Assembly (NCBI GenBank): GCA_004525875.1
Contig: SPBQ01000022.1
Location: forward strand, 1-12,807
Direction: 5' to 3'
DNA: 12,807 bases
Source of the DNA: Myxococcales bacterium
GTDB taxonomy: Bacteria > Desulfobacterota_B > Binatia > UBA1149 > SPBQ01
Shown here: in pieces, positions 1-6,558 of the stretch
Layout: the number at the start of each line of letters is the position of its first letter
Numbering within the stretch: the first letter of the stretch is position 1
Notes under the pieces: generated by a model
Told to the model about the DNA's origin: nothing
Databases searched by the model: none
The model's input: the letters and a program-made list of their open reading frames with translations, nothing else
Program-made: the position numbers and the translations under genes

Positions 1-1059
1 CCAGTTCGCGACGCCCGGATCGACATGCGCGATGACACCGCGAAACACATCATCGGCGGCCACGAACGCTTGATGGCCGTTGAGCGAGCTCTGGCGCGTG
101 GCGTAGTCGAGGCTCTGCCAGTACCAGTCGGCCAGGCTGACGCTCCAGTGCGGGCAGTCCGGCACCGGGAACTCGACGATCACGGCCTCGTTCGCCTCGC
201 AGGCAAAGTTGCCGAGCCCGTAGGCCTGGCCCTGCATGCCACCGTGCGCATCACTGGCCGAGGTGTCGTGGAAGATGAGGCTGTTCGGTTCGAGCGCCAG
301 GAATCCCTTGCTCATGCTCTCCCACAGCGCGCCGCCACGCTCGATCCACCCCGCCAGCTTCTCCAGACGTGCGGCGACCTGGTCGGTTCGCACCACGGGC
401 TCGGGGACGTCGACACCGTCGACGCGCTCGATGTAGATGTCGGCCGGATGCTCGTTGTCCCAGTCGGCGAAGAACTGGCGCACCAGCACGAACTCCGCAC
501 CGTCGGCCGTGGGTAGCCAGTTGGTGTCGCGCGGCGTGCCGCCGAGGAAGAGCTCGAACTCGCCGTCCTCCGAGGTTACGAGATCGCGACCGTTCATCGA
601 GGAGATCGTTCCCCACGCACTCACATCGCCGCTCGAGTAGTGGCCGTGGTTCACCTGAACATCGATGTGGTTGGCGCTGCCGCGGTTGCCGTGAATCCGG
701 TAGGCGGCCTCGCCCGACACCGCTGCGTAGAGATAGAGGCAATCGGGTGCGTCGAGCCCCCACTTCATCGTGCAGTCGATCATACGGCCGAAACGCGGCG
801 CGTCGCCGTCGGCCAGCTCCATGCAGACGTTGATGCCGGAGGCGATCAGGCGCGTGAGGTAGCGCATGCCCTCGGCGCGATCGCTGGGGCCGTCAGGCAC
901 ACCGTCGCCGTACACGAGCCGGCCGGACGCGCGCAGCACATCGCAGAGCTTCTCCCACGCGGCGCCCGACATGACGTCCGCGTGGAGACGATCGAGCGAG
1001 TTGCGGTTGCCAGCCTCCGACGCCGACCTTCGCTTCTCGCTCTTCTCGGACCCAGCCAT
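1..1059 (-). CDS. DUF1214-type protein, C-terminus cut by window edge
   Basis: The frame is open from an ATG at 1059 to the window edge, giving 353 residues without a stop. An in-frame TGA lies about two codons upstream of the ATG, so this is the first possible ATG; no good Shine-Dalgarno is visible. The protein is soluble, with no signal peptide or membrane segment. Recognisable pieces are an N-terminal helical part around W35, a stretch with MKWGLDAPDCLYLYA (about 98-112) followed by YRIHGNRG, and a final part with HWSVSLADWYWQSLD and the end DPGVANW. From memory, this order (TKWG..NPDNLY, Y.I.G.RG, DPGV.NWLD) is that of hypothetical proteins carrying a C-terminal DUF1214 domain, often found near lipid or steroid catabolism genes in Actinobacteria and Deltaproteobacteria. 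Perhaps 30-60 residues are missing beyond position 1. The biochemical role is unknown. The family call is fairly sure; the function is not. Confidence 0.72.
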   Translation of the reverse strand, partial: MAGSEKSEKRRSASEAGNRNSLDRLHADVMSGAAWEKLCDVLRASGRLVYGDGVPDGPSDRAEGMRYLTRLIASGINVCMELADGDAPRFGRMIDCTMKWGLDAPDCLYLYAAVSGEAAYRIHGNRGSANHIDVQVNHGHYSSGDVSAWGTISSMNGRDLVTSEDGEFELFLGGTPRDTNWLPTADGAEFVLVRQFFADWDNEHPADIYIERVDGVDVPEPVVRTDQVAARLEKLAGWIERGGALWESMSKGFLALEPNSLIFHDTSASDAHGGMQGQAYGLGNFACEANEAVIVEFPVPDCPHWSVSLADWYWQSLDYATRQSSLNGHQAFVAADDVFRGVIAHVDPGVANW

Positions 1060-1228
1060 CAGTCACGGCGACGATCGTCGTCGTGCGAGCCTAGTGCGCC
1101 TGGTCCGTTCAGGAAAGCGCCCTCAGGTCTGTGGCCGCGGCTGCGTTTTTGGGCGGTCCTGGGCTGTTTTGGTGCTGTCGCGCGGCAGTCTTGCCCTACC
1201 CAATACTGGCTGCTAAACGGTCCAAACC

Positions 1229-1690
1229 ATGGCCAAGAACTCGACACGCCTTGCCTTCGCATCGCCGCTTCGGGCTCGTCACTCGGCGGCGGCGCTTGTG
1301 TTTTTGCTCATTTTTTTCGCGTTCGGTTCGGCTGAGGCCCAGATGAACCTGGCGCGCTTCGAAGGCTACTGGGATCCGGGCCAGAAGCGCACCGATGCCG
1401 TCAACTGGATCAACCTCGCGGCCCACGGTCACGCCGAGCGGAAGTTCGCGGTTACGTACATCGAGGGCGAAAGGGTGGAAGGAGACGCGGGTGGCCTGTG
1501 GTCACCGCAGTTCCTGCCGGTGACCAACGTCTTGGGACAGGCCCACGAGGTAGACGTGTTGTTCGCGGCCACGCCGGAGCAGAAGATCACGGTCGTCGGC
1601 ATGATGGAGGCAGGAGGCCAGGATCTGATCCTGAACAGCGCCATCGTCATGTCGGGAAAGGGCAAGACCAAGGCCGATACGTCCAAGTAG
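1229..1690 (+). CDS. Small exported protein of unknown function
   Basis: A 153-residue protein with a clear Sec-type signal peptide: basic N-terminus (K3, R7, R15, R17), a hydrophobic core AALVFLLIFFAF at about 21-32, and a likely signal peptidase I site after SAEA (residue 37, before Q38). The mature part of about 116 residues has no cysteine and looks mainly beta (alternating stretches such as FAVTYIEGERV, AHEVDVLFAAT, KITVVGMMEA), ending in a Lys-rich tail. This could be a small beta-barrel or lipocalin-like fold, but I recognise no family. The ATG at 1229 lacks a Shine-Dalgarno; it is preferred because it gives a complete signal peptide. It lies 169 bp ahead of, and on the same strand as, the propeller protein, which is also exported; co-transcription is possible but not shown. 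Confidence 0.7.
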   Translation: MAKNSTRLAFASPLRARHSAAALVFLLIFFAFGSAEAQMNLARFEGYWDPGQKRTDAVNWINLAAHGHAERKFAVTYIEGERVEGDAGGLWSPQFLPVTNVLGQAHEVDVLFAATPEQKITVVGMMEAGGQDLILNSAIVMSGKGKTKADTSK

Positions 1691-1813
1691 CCAGCGAGCG
1701 ACGCGCCCAGCGCCGCACTCCTCCCCCGCAAACGCGACCGACGACTGGATCTCGTCTCCGAGTTTACCCGGATGGGGGATTGACCGAGCGCCCGCGGCAG
1801 TGGTCTAGTCCGG

Positions 1814-1845
1814 GGTCGCCCCTGCTGCCTGGGGCTTCCGCGACC
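1814..1845 (+). promoter_or_regulatory. Possible leader hairpin before the propeller gene
   Basis: GGTCGC (1814-1819) pairs with GCGACC (1840-1845), and CCCC (1819-1822, sharing one base) can pair with GGGG (1831-1834) around a TGCTGCCT loop, leaving CTTCC bulged. The structure ends one base before the GGAGG ribosome site at 1847-1851, where it could tune translation. No U-tract follows, so a terminator is unlikely. Chance pairing in GC-rich DNA is a real alternative. Confidence 0.3.
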
Positions 1846-1846
1846 T

Positions 1847-1851
1847 GGAGG
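1847..1851 (+). promoter_or_regulatory. Ribosome binding site that decides the propeller gene start
   Basis: GGAGG lies 8 nt before the GTG at 1860. An earlier in-frame GTG at 1851 overlaps this site and cannot use it, so the start at 1860 is preferred; it also leaves a clean signal peptide beginning MGAHSARL. Confidence 0.6.
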
Positions 1852-1859
1852 TGATTTCC

Positions 1860-4800
1860 GTGGGTGCACACTCTGCGCGCCTGGCTGCCGCTGGCGCGGC
1901 AATGGCTCTGGCCGGCGGCCTCGTTGCCGGCCCCGCTCATGGCTTCGCGACACCCGTGGGCGGCGAGTTCCACGTCAACTCGCACACCACCGACTATCAG
2001 ATCCTCCCCGAGGTCTGCGGAAACGACGACGGAACGTTCGTCGTCACGTGGTCGAGCAACTACCAGGACGGCTACGGCTTCGGCGTGTTCGGCCAGCGCT
2101 TCGACAGTGACGGCTCGGCCCTCGGAACCGAGTTCCAGGTGAACTCGACGAGCCCCGGTTACCAGTTCAAGCCGGATAGCTGCTGCACCAACAACGGCTT
2201 CGTCGTCGTCTGGGGCTTTCAGTCGGACGGCGACGGTGCCGGTATCTTCGGACGACGCTTCGACGGAACGGGGACTCCGCTCGGCACCGATTTCCAGGTC
2301 AACTCGCACACGACGGGCGACCAGTACTATCCCAACATCTGCTGCGCGGACAACGGCGACTTCATCGTCGTGTGGGAAGACCAGGACGGACGCGACGGAG
2401 ACGGTAGCGGAGTCTTCGGCCAGCGCTTCGACAACGCCGGCAGCTCGGCTGGAACGGAGTTCCAGGTCAATTCGCATACGACCGATGATCAGGGAGCCGC
2501 GGTAGCCTCGTGTGACGTCGACGGCAACTTCGTCGTCACCTGGGTCGGCGGCCCGACCTTCAACGATACCGAGATCTTTGCGCGGCGATTCGATGCCTCA
2601 GCCGTGCCGCAGGGCGGCGAGTTCGCGGTCAACAGCTTCACGACCGACTCACAGCGTTACGCGAACGTCTGCCACCACGCCAACGGCGACTTCGTCATCG
2701 TCTGGGCCGCCAATGGATTCCAGTCAGTTTTCTCGTCCGCCGTGGTCGCCAAACGCTATGATTCGACCGGCGTGGCCAAAGAAGCCGAGTTCGCCGTCAC
2801 CGAGCTCGGGCTCGGCGTCGGCGACCCCGACGTGAGCTGCGGCGACGACGGCGACTTCGAGGTCACGTACTCGGGCGCGGATCCTATCCCCCTGTACGAA
2901 GTCACGACGCGAATGCGACAGGTCGACTCGACGGGTACGCCGTTGGGCTCCAGCGTCATCGCCAGCACGACCAAGCTCGGCTACCAGAACCAGTCGGCCA
3001 TAGCGCGAGCCGGCGGTGACGGCTTCGTGGTCGTGTGGCGTAGTACCTACCAGGAAGCCGGCAACGACTATGGCGGCATCTACGGCCAGCGCTTCCAGAC
3101 ATCGGCCACGACTACGACGACCCTGCCCTTTGGCGGCTTCGCGAACCCCGAGGGCGGCGAGTTCCAGATCAATACGTTCCCGACCTCGGAACAGTTCGTT
3201 GAGCAAGGTAGCGCGGTCGCACGCGCAAGCGACGGCAAATTCCTGGTCGTGTGGACGACCGAAGGACGACAGGAAGGCAATGCGGCGATCGACGGAGATG
3301 CCGTCGTCGCCCGACTCTTCGAAGCCGACGGCACACCGGCCACCTCCGAGTTCCTCGTCAATACTTACACGACGCGCGATCAGAACGAGCCGGTCGTAAC
3401 GGCCGCTGGCGATGGCTTCGTAATCGTGTGGCGCGGCTACGCCGGCGCGAGTGTCGGCACGGGGCTGTTCGGCCGCATCGTCGACGGCGACGGCGCATTC
3501 ACCAGCAACAATTTCATCGTCGACGCGAGCACCTCCGGGGGTGGATTCAACGCGGACGTCGCCGGCGCGGCCGACGGATCGTTCGTGGTCGTGTGGGAGG
3601 ACGACGACGCCAGCGGCGACGGCCTGTTCGGACGGCGCTTCGACGCCACCGGTGCGGCCCTGGGCAGCGTGTTCCAGGTCAACGACTACACGACGGACGA
3701 CCAGAGAAGGCTCCACGTCGCACAGCGCAGCACCGGCGAGTTCGTCGTCGTCTGGGAGAGCGCAGGCGACCGCGACGGCGACAGCCTCGCGGTCGTCGGT
3801 CGGCGCTTCGACGCCGCAGGTGCCCCCGACGGTACGGAGTTCCTCATCAATTCCTACACGACCGGCTTCCAGTTCAACCCGTCGGTGGACTACGACGGCG
3901 CCGGCAACTTCGTCGTCGTCTGGGACAGCAACTACACGCCGTTCGGCTACATCTACGGATCCGGTCTCTTCGGTCAGCGCTTCGGCGACGACGGCTCGCC
4001 GCTGGGCACGGAGTTCCACGTCAACTCCTTCCTGCCGGGCTATCAGCGCGCAGCCGACGTGGCCGCCGATGACGACGGCAAGTTCATGGTGGTCTGGCAG
4101 ACCGAGTACATCGACGGCGACCGTCTCGGCGTCGCGGCCAGGCTCTTCGACAGCACGGGCGTGCCGCTCGGCAACGATCTCCAGGTCAACACCTTCACCA
4201 CCGACGACCAGTACCGCTCACAGTCGGTCGCCACCGACGGCAAGGGCAACTTCGTCGTCGTGTGGACGAGCGATCAGCAAGACGGCTTCCGTGGCGGCAT
4301 GTTCGGCCAGGTCTTCTGTACGGATCTCGACGCCGATGGTGTCTGCGACCGGATCGTATGCCAGCGTACGGGCGTCGGCAGCGAGCAGGACATCTCCATC
4401 AAGCCCAAGCTCGTCCTGTCGAAGATCAACACGGATGCGGCCGCGGGTAACGACAAGCTCACGTTCAAGGGCGAGCTTCAGCTGCCTGGGTCGACCAGTT
4501 TCGGCTCGCTCGATCCCGGTGGCGAGGGAGCCCGGTTGCTCCTAGCAGCCACGGACGGCACGGTACGCAGCGACGACACCCTCCCGGCCGGCGCGGCCTG
4601 GTCAACCAATGGCGCCGGCAACAGCTGGAGCTACAAGGACAAGGCGGGCTCCGTCAACGGCATCATCAAGATGCAGATCAAGGATCGCAGCAAGAAGGGA
4701 TCGAACCAGATCCAAGTTATCGTCAAAGGCAAGAACGGAACCTATCCGATCCTCGCCGGCGACGAACCGGTTCAGGCGACCGTCGTGTTCGGCGATGTAA

Positions 4801-4895
4801 GCGCGGGCGTGGCCAGCGAGTGCGGCGAGACCGCCTTCTCGGCCGCCGACTGCAAGTTCAACGGCGCGGCGAACAAGCTCAGCTGCAAGCAGTAG
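1860..4895 (+). CDS. Exported double seven-bladed beta-propeller protein
   Basis: 1011 residues from the GTG at 1860. Signal peptide: MGAHSARL, an Ala/Gly/Leu core and a likely cut after AHG (about residue 28). Fourteen repeats of about 49-63 residues follow, each reading roughly G-x-E-F-x-V-N-S, Q, P-x-V, DG-x-F-V-V-V-W, a variable QDG-like loop, then G-x-F-G-x-R-F-D. Starts are near 34, 89, 142, 198, 252, 308, 363 and then 432, 495, 549, 602, 658, 716, 771. Between the sets sits linker TSATTTTTLPFGG (414-431). Seven plus seven fits two seven-bladed propellers. Repeats 6 and 10 are degenerate. After blade 14 comes C820-T-D-L-D-A-D-G-V-C829-D, a calcium-loop-like turn, then a module to the end with C834, C988, C998, C1009. 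No membrane anchor is seen. Role unknown; extracellular ligand binding, adhesion or scaffolding is plausible. Similar repeats occur in large exported proteins of Myxococcota and related groups (from memory). Confidence 0.85.
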   Translation: MGAHSARLAAAGAAMALAGGLVAGPAHGFATPVGGEFHVNSHTTDYQILPEVCGNDDGTFVVTWSSNYQDGYGFGVFGQRFDSDGSALGTEFQVNSTSPGYQFKPDSCCTNNGFVVVWGFQSDGDGAGIFGRRFDGTGTPLGTDFQVNSHTTGDQYYPNICCADNGDFIVVWEDQDGRDGDGSGVFGQRFDNAGSSAGTEFQVNSHTTDDQGAAVASCDVDGNFVVTWVGGPTFNDTEIFARRFDASAVPQGGEFAVNSFTTDSQRYANVCHHANGDFVIVWAANGFQSVFSSAVVAKRYDSTGVAKEAEFAVTELGLGVGDPDVSCGDDGDFEVTYSGADPIPLYEVTTRMRQVDSTGTPLGSSVIASTTKLGYQNQSAIARAGGDGFVVVWRSTYQEAGNDYGGIYGQRFQTSATTTTTLPFGGFANPEGGEFQINTFPTSEQFVEQGSAVARASDGKFLVVWTTEGRQEGNAAIDGDAVVARLFEADGTPATSEFLVNTYTTRDQNEPVVTAAGDGFVIVWRGYAGASVGTGLFGRIVDGDGAFTSNNFIVDASTSGGGFNADVAGAADGSFVVVWEDDDASGDGLFGRRFDATGAALGSVFQVNDYTTDDQRRLHVAQRSTGEFVVVWESAGDRDGDSLAVVGRRFDAAGAPDGTEFLINSYTTGFQFNPSVDYDGAGNFVVVWDSNYTPFGYIYGSGLFGQRFGDDGSPLGTEFHVNSFLPGYQRAADVAADDDGKFMVVWQTEYIDGDRLGVAARLFDSTGVPLGNDLQVNTFTTDDQYRSQSVATDGKGNFVVVWTSDQQDGFRGGMFGQVFCTDLDADGVCDRIVCQRTGVGSEQDISIKPKLVLSKINTDAAAGNDKLTFKGELQLPGSTSFGSLDPGGEGARLLLAATDGTVRSDDTLPAGAAWSTNGAGNSWSYKDKAGSVNGIIKMQIKDRSKKGSNQIQVIVKGKNGTYPILAGDEPVQATVVFGDVSAGVASECGETAFSAADCKFNGAANKLSCKQ
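1959..3098 (+). repeat. Seven tandem coding repeats, propeller 1
   Basis: Seven repeats of about 153-168 bp encode blades 1-7. Shared DNA words include forms of GAGTTCCAGGTCAACTCGCA at each blade start and GACTTCGTCGTCGTCTGG in the core strand. Blades 1-6 each carry Cys at the same place (C53, C108/C109, C161/C162, C218, C271, C327); blade 7 has none. The repeats are diverged rather than identical, so they are old and not an assembly artefact. Confidence 0.8.
3153..4316 (+). repeat. Seven tandem coding repeats, propeller 2
   Basis: Seven further repeats of the same type as propeller 1, encoding residues 432-819. There are no cysteines anywhere in this stretch. The set begins, like propeller 1, with a GGEF blade start (residue 432), consistent with duplication of a whole propeller, or with independent use of the same unit. 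Confidence 0.8.
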
Positions 4896-4987
4896 CGACG
4901 GCCTTCGTGGGCCAGCTCCGGTCGCGCAAAAAGGCACGAGCGGCTGACGGAATTCGACGCATCGACCCCGCCGCCGAACGCGTCCGC

Positions 4988-5747
4988 TCAGCGCACCAGG
5001 CCGGAACGTTGCGCAGTCTCCATGTCGACCGCGACCAGACGCCGATCACCGCTCCAGGAAGGGTAGTAGTCGAAGTTGACGTCGGACGGTCCCGAGATGA
5101 CTTCGTATCTTCCCAGAGTGTTGGCGGGCCAGTCGGCCCAGCTACGGATGTCGCCGGTCCACAGGATCAGCTCGTCGGCCTCGGCCTGCGAGACGGCGAT
5201 GCTGGCCGTCGGAGCGGCGGGGAAGACGCGCAGAAGGGCTCGGACCCCGCTCGATGGCCAGAACATTCGGTCCTGATGCTCCTCCATGTACTCGGCCAGA
5301 GTGGCTGCGTGGTCGATCTTTGTCCGCGACCCGATCGATGCAGCACTCGTCCGCAGCTCGCCCAGATCCACCACGATCGCCGCTGTGACCAGTCCGGACG
5401 CGACGACCCGCAGCCACGGCCGAGGTAGCGCGCGAACCGCCTCGCAAATACCGATCGCTGCCAGGCAAGCCAGGAAGGGAAAGAAACAGGAGCAGGCTAT
5501 TGCGGACGATCAAGACTCTCTGCGCGCACAGATAGAGGGCATAGAGCAGCGGGGCCAGGAAGATCGTCACGGCTAGCCGGCGGTCGTTCGAGACTACGAT
5601 CCAAGCGCCAACCAGCGCAGCGAAACTCAGTAGCAGGGCGATGGGCCAGTGCCGTGACGGCATCACAAGAGCAAGGTACGTCCCCAGTCGCGTCGCATGA
5701 TCCCAACCGGGAACGACCGTGTGACCGCCTTCGCAGGCGAGGCGCAT
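4988..5747 (-). pseudogene. Remnant of a GT-C membrane glycosyltransferase (C-terminal half, frameshifted)
   Basis: Two minus-strand frames join into one sensible product. The first, from the ATG at 5747, gives membrane segments PIALLLSFAALVGAWIVV and LAVTIFLAPLLYALYLCAQ and then VRNSLLLFL. Just after this, at the T/C-rich run TTTCTTTCCC (5486-5477), the frame must shift by one extra base to continue as PFLACLAAIGICEAVRAL, another membrane stretch WLRVVASGLVTAAIVV, and a soluble tail ending at 4988. The pattern 'Q R, R N/Y, L L P F L A x L A A x G' is typical of the last membrane helices of PMT/ArnT-like GT-C enzymes. Those are usually about 450-550 residues; here only about 253 remain. The frame closes with TAG at 5757-5759, and no N-terminal half is seen up to 5910. 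So the gene is both 5'-truncated and frameshifted; the shift alone could be an assembly error, the truncation hardly. Confidence 0.6.
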
Positions 5748-5897
5748 GAGCCTCGTCTATCACAGTTCGCGAAGGCCCGAGAACAAACCTGGCGCTTTGC
5801 GAGCCGTGCTGTTCTCCATACTGATGTGGGGACCACCTTGCGTTGGCAGCAATGATTGAGCACGAGATGGGGCAAGCTGATGTTGGTAGGACGAAAC

Positions 5898-5902
5898 AGG
5901 AG
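5898..5902 (+). promoter_or_regulatory. Ribosome binding site for the methyltransferase
   Basis: AGGAG with an 8-nt gap to the GTG at 5911, supporting that GTG as the start. The region 5748-5910 upstream holds no convincing gene and is less GC-rich than its surroundings; it must contain the promoter of this gene, but no clear -35/-10 pair stands out. Confidence 0.55.
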
Positions 5903-5910
5903 CACCGCCG

Positions 5911-6519
5911 GTGCAGGTCGTTGATCAGATCCACGGCGCGTTCGTTCACACGCGGCGAGTCCGGTGGCTGGCGCAGCAACTCGCGCCGCTGATGCCGAGG
6001 GACGGCGCGGTCCTCGACGTCGGATGCGGCGATGGCGCGCTTGCGTCAGCGATCGCCATGCAGCGACCGGACATCAGCGTCACCGGACTGGAAACGCTGC
6101 CGCGCGATCCCTGCCTGATCACGGTCGAACCGTTCGATGGAGAGATCATCCCTCGCCAGGACAACGCGGCCGACACCGTGCTGTTCGTCGACGTTCTCCA
6201 CCACACCCATGATCCAGTGCGACTACTCTCGGAGGCACTGCGCGTCGCTCGACGATCCGTCGTGATCAAGGATCACAATCGCAACGGTCTGTTCGCCGAG
6301 GCCACTTTGCGTTTCATGGATCGCGTCGGCAATGCGCGGCACGGTGTCGCATTGCCGTACAACTACTGGAGTCGCGAGCAGTGGGTCTCGGCGTTCGAGC
6401 AGCTCGGGTGCGAGACGCTCACCTATCAGCCACGGCCGAAGCTCTATGCTTGGCCGGCGAGCGCGATCTTCGGCCGCTCGTTGCACTTCATCGCCGAGCT
6501 GGCCGTACCCGCGGCTTGA
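5911..6519 (+). CDS. Class I SAM-dependent methyltransferase
   Basis: A 202-residue soluble protein starting at GTG 5911. The Rossmann-type methyltransferase core is plain: motif I VLDVGCGDG (34-42) for the SAM glycine loop, an acidic residue ending strand 2 (E61 in GLETLP), a short loop with F75-D76-G77, motif II/post-II DTVLFVDVLHHTHDP (88-102), and a strand VVIKDH (117-122). A Tyr/Trp-rich segment (PYNYWSREQW, about 149-158) probably shapes the acceptor pocket. The acceptor cannot be read from sequence. The family includes enzymes acting on lipids, quinones and sugars. The gene stands alone on the plus strand between a glycosyltransferase remnant and a GT2/GT-C pair, so a sugar or lipid-linked acceptor is a reasonable guess, no more. 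Confidence 0.82.
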   Translation: MQVVDQIHGAFVHTRRVRWLAQQLAPLMPRDGAVLDVGCGDGALASAIAMQRPDISVTGLETLPRDPCLITVEPFDGEIIPRQDNAADTVLFVDVLHHTHDPVRLLSEALRVARRSVVIKDHNRNGLFAEATLRFMDRVGNARHGVALPYNYWSREQWVSAFEQLGCETLTYQPRPKLYAWPASAIFGRSLHFIAELAVPAA

Positions 6520-6522
6520 AAC

Positions 6523-6558
6523 CCGCAGGGCATCACGACCACCGGCGCTAACCTGCGG
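6523..6558. terminator. Possible bidirectional terminator dyad between convergent genes
   Basis: CCGCAGG (6523-6529) and CCTGCGG (6552-6558) form a perfect 7-bp inverted repeat around a 22-nt loop, spanning the 28-bp gap between the methyltransferase stop and the GT2 stop. The right arm lies in the last codons of the GT2 gene. There is no U-tract on either strand, so an intrinsic terminator is only possible, not shown. Confidence 0.3.

Noticed and set aside
1060..1228. Promoter TTGCCC (1191-1196) with GCTAAA (1212-1217) before the small exported protein
   Set aside because: The spacing is 15 bp and both boxes match poorly. A promoter must exist in this divergent gap, but this one is not convincing.
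25..1335. Several plus-strand frames across 25-1335
   Set aside because: They are shadows of the minus-strand DUF1214-type gene, which reads through to the window edge in a coherent frame.
2724..4019. Long open frame of 431 codons opposite the propeller gene
   Set aside because: It mirrors the repeats of the plus-strand gene and has no recognisable motif or ribosome site; long antisense frames are expected in GC-rich coding DNA.
1959..4316. CRISPR or non-coding tandem repeats
   Set aside because: The periodic DNA is explained by the in-frame protein blades, which are diverged and without spacers.
1851..4895. Propeller gene starting at the GTG at 1851
   Set aside because: That GTG overlaps the ribosome site itself; the GTG at 1860 is correctly spaced.
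4896..4987. GGCC-TTCGTG-GGCC hairpin after the propeller gene as a terminator
   Set aside because: The stem is only 4 bp and the run of A (4928-4932) follows too far away on the plus strand; not enough to call.
5497..5979. Minus-strand frames of 80 and 160 codons across 5497-5979 as the missing GT-C N-terminus
   Set aside because: They lack membrane helices and any GT-C motif, and their composition is not that of a real membrane protein.
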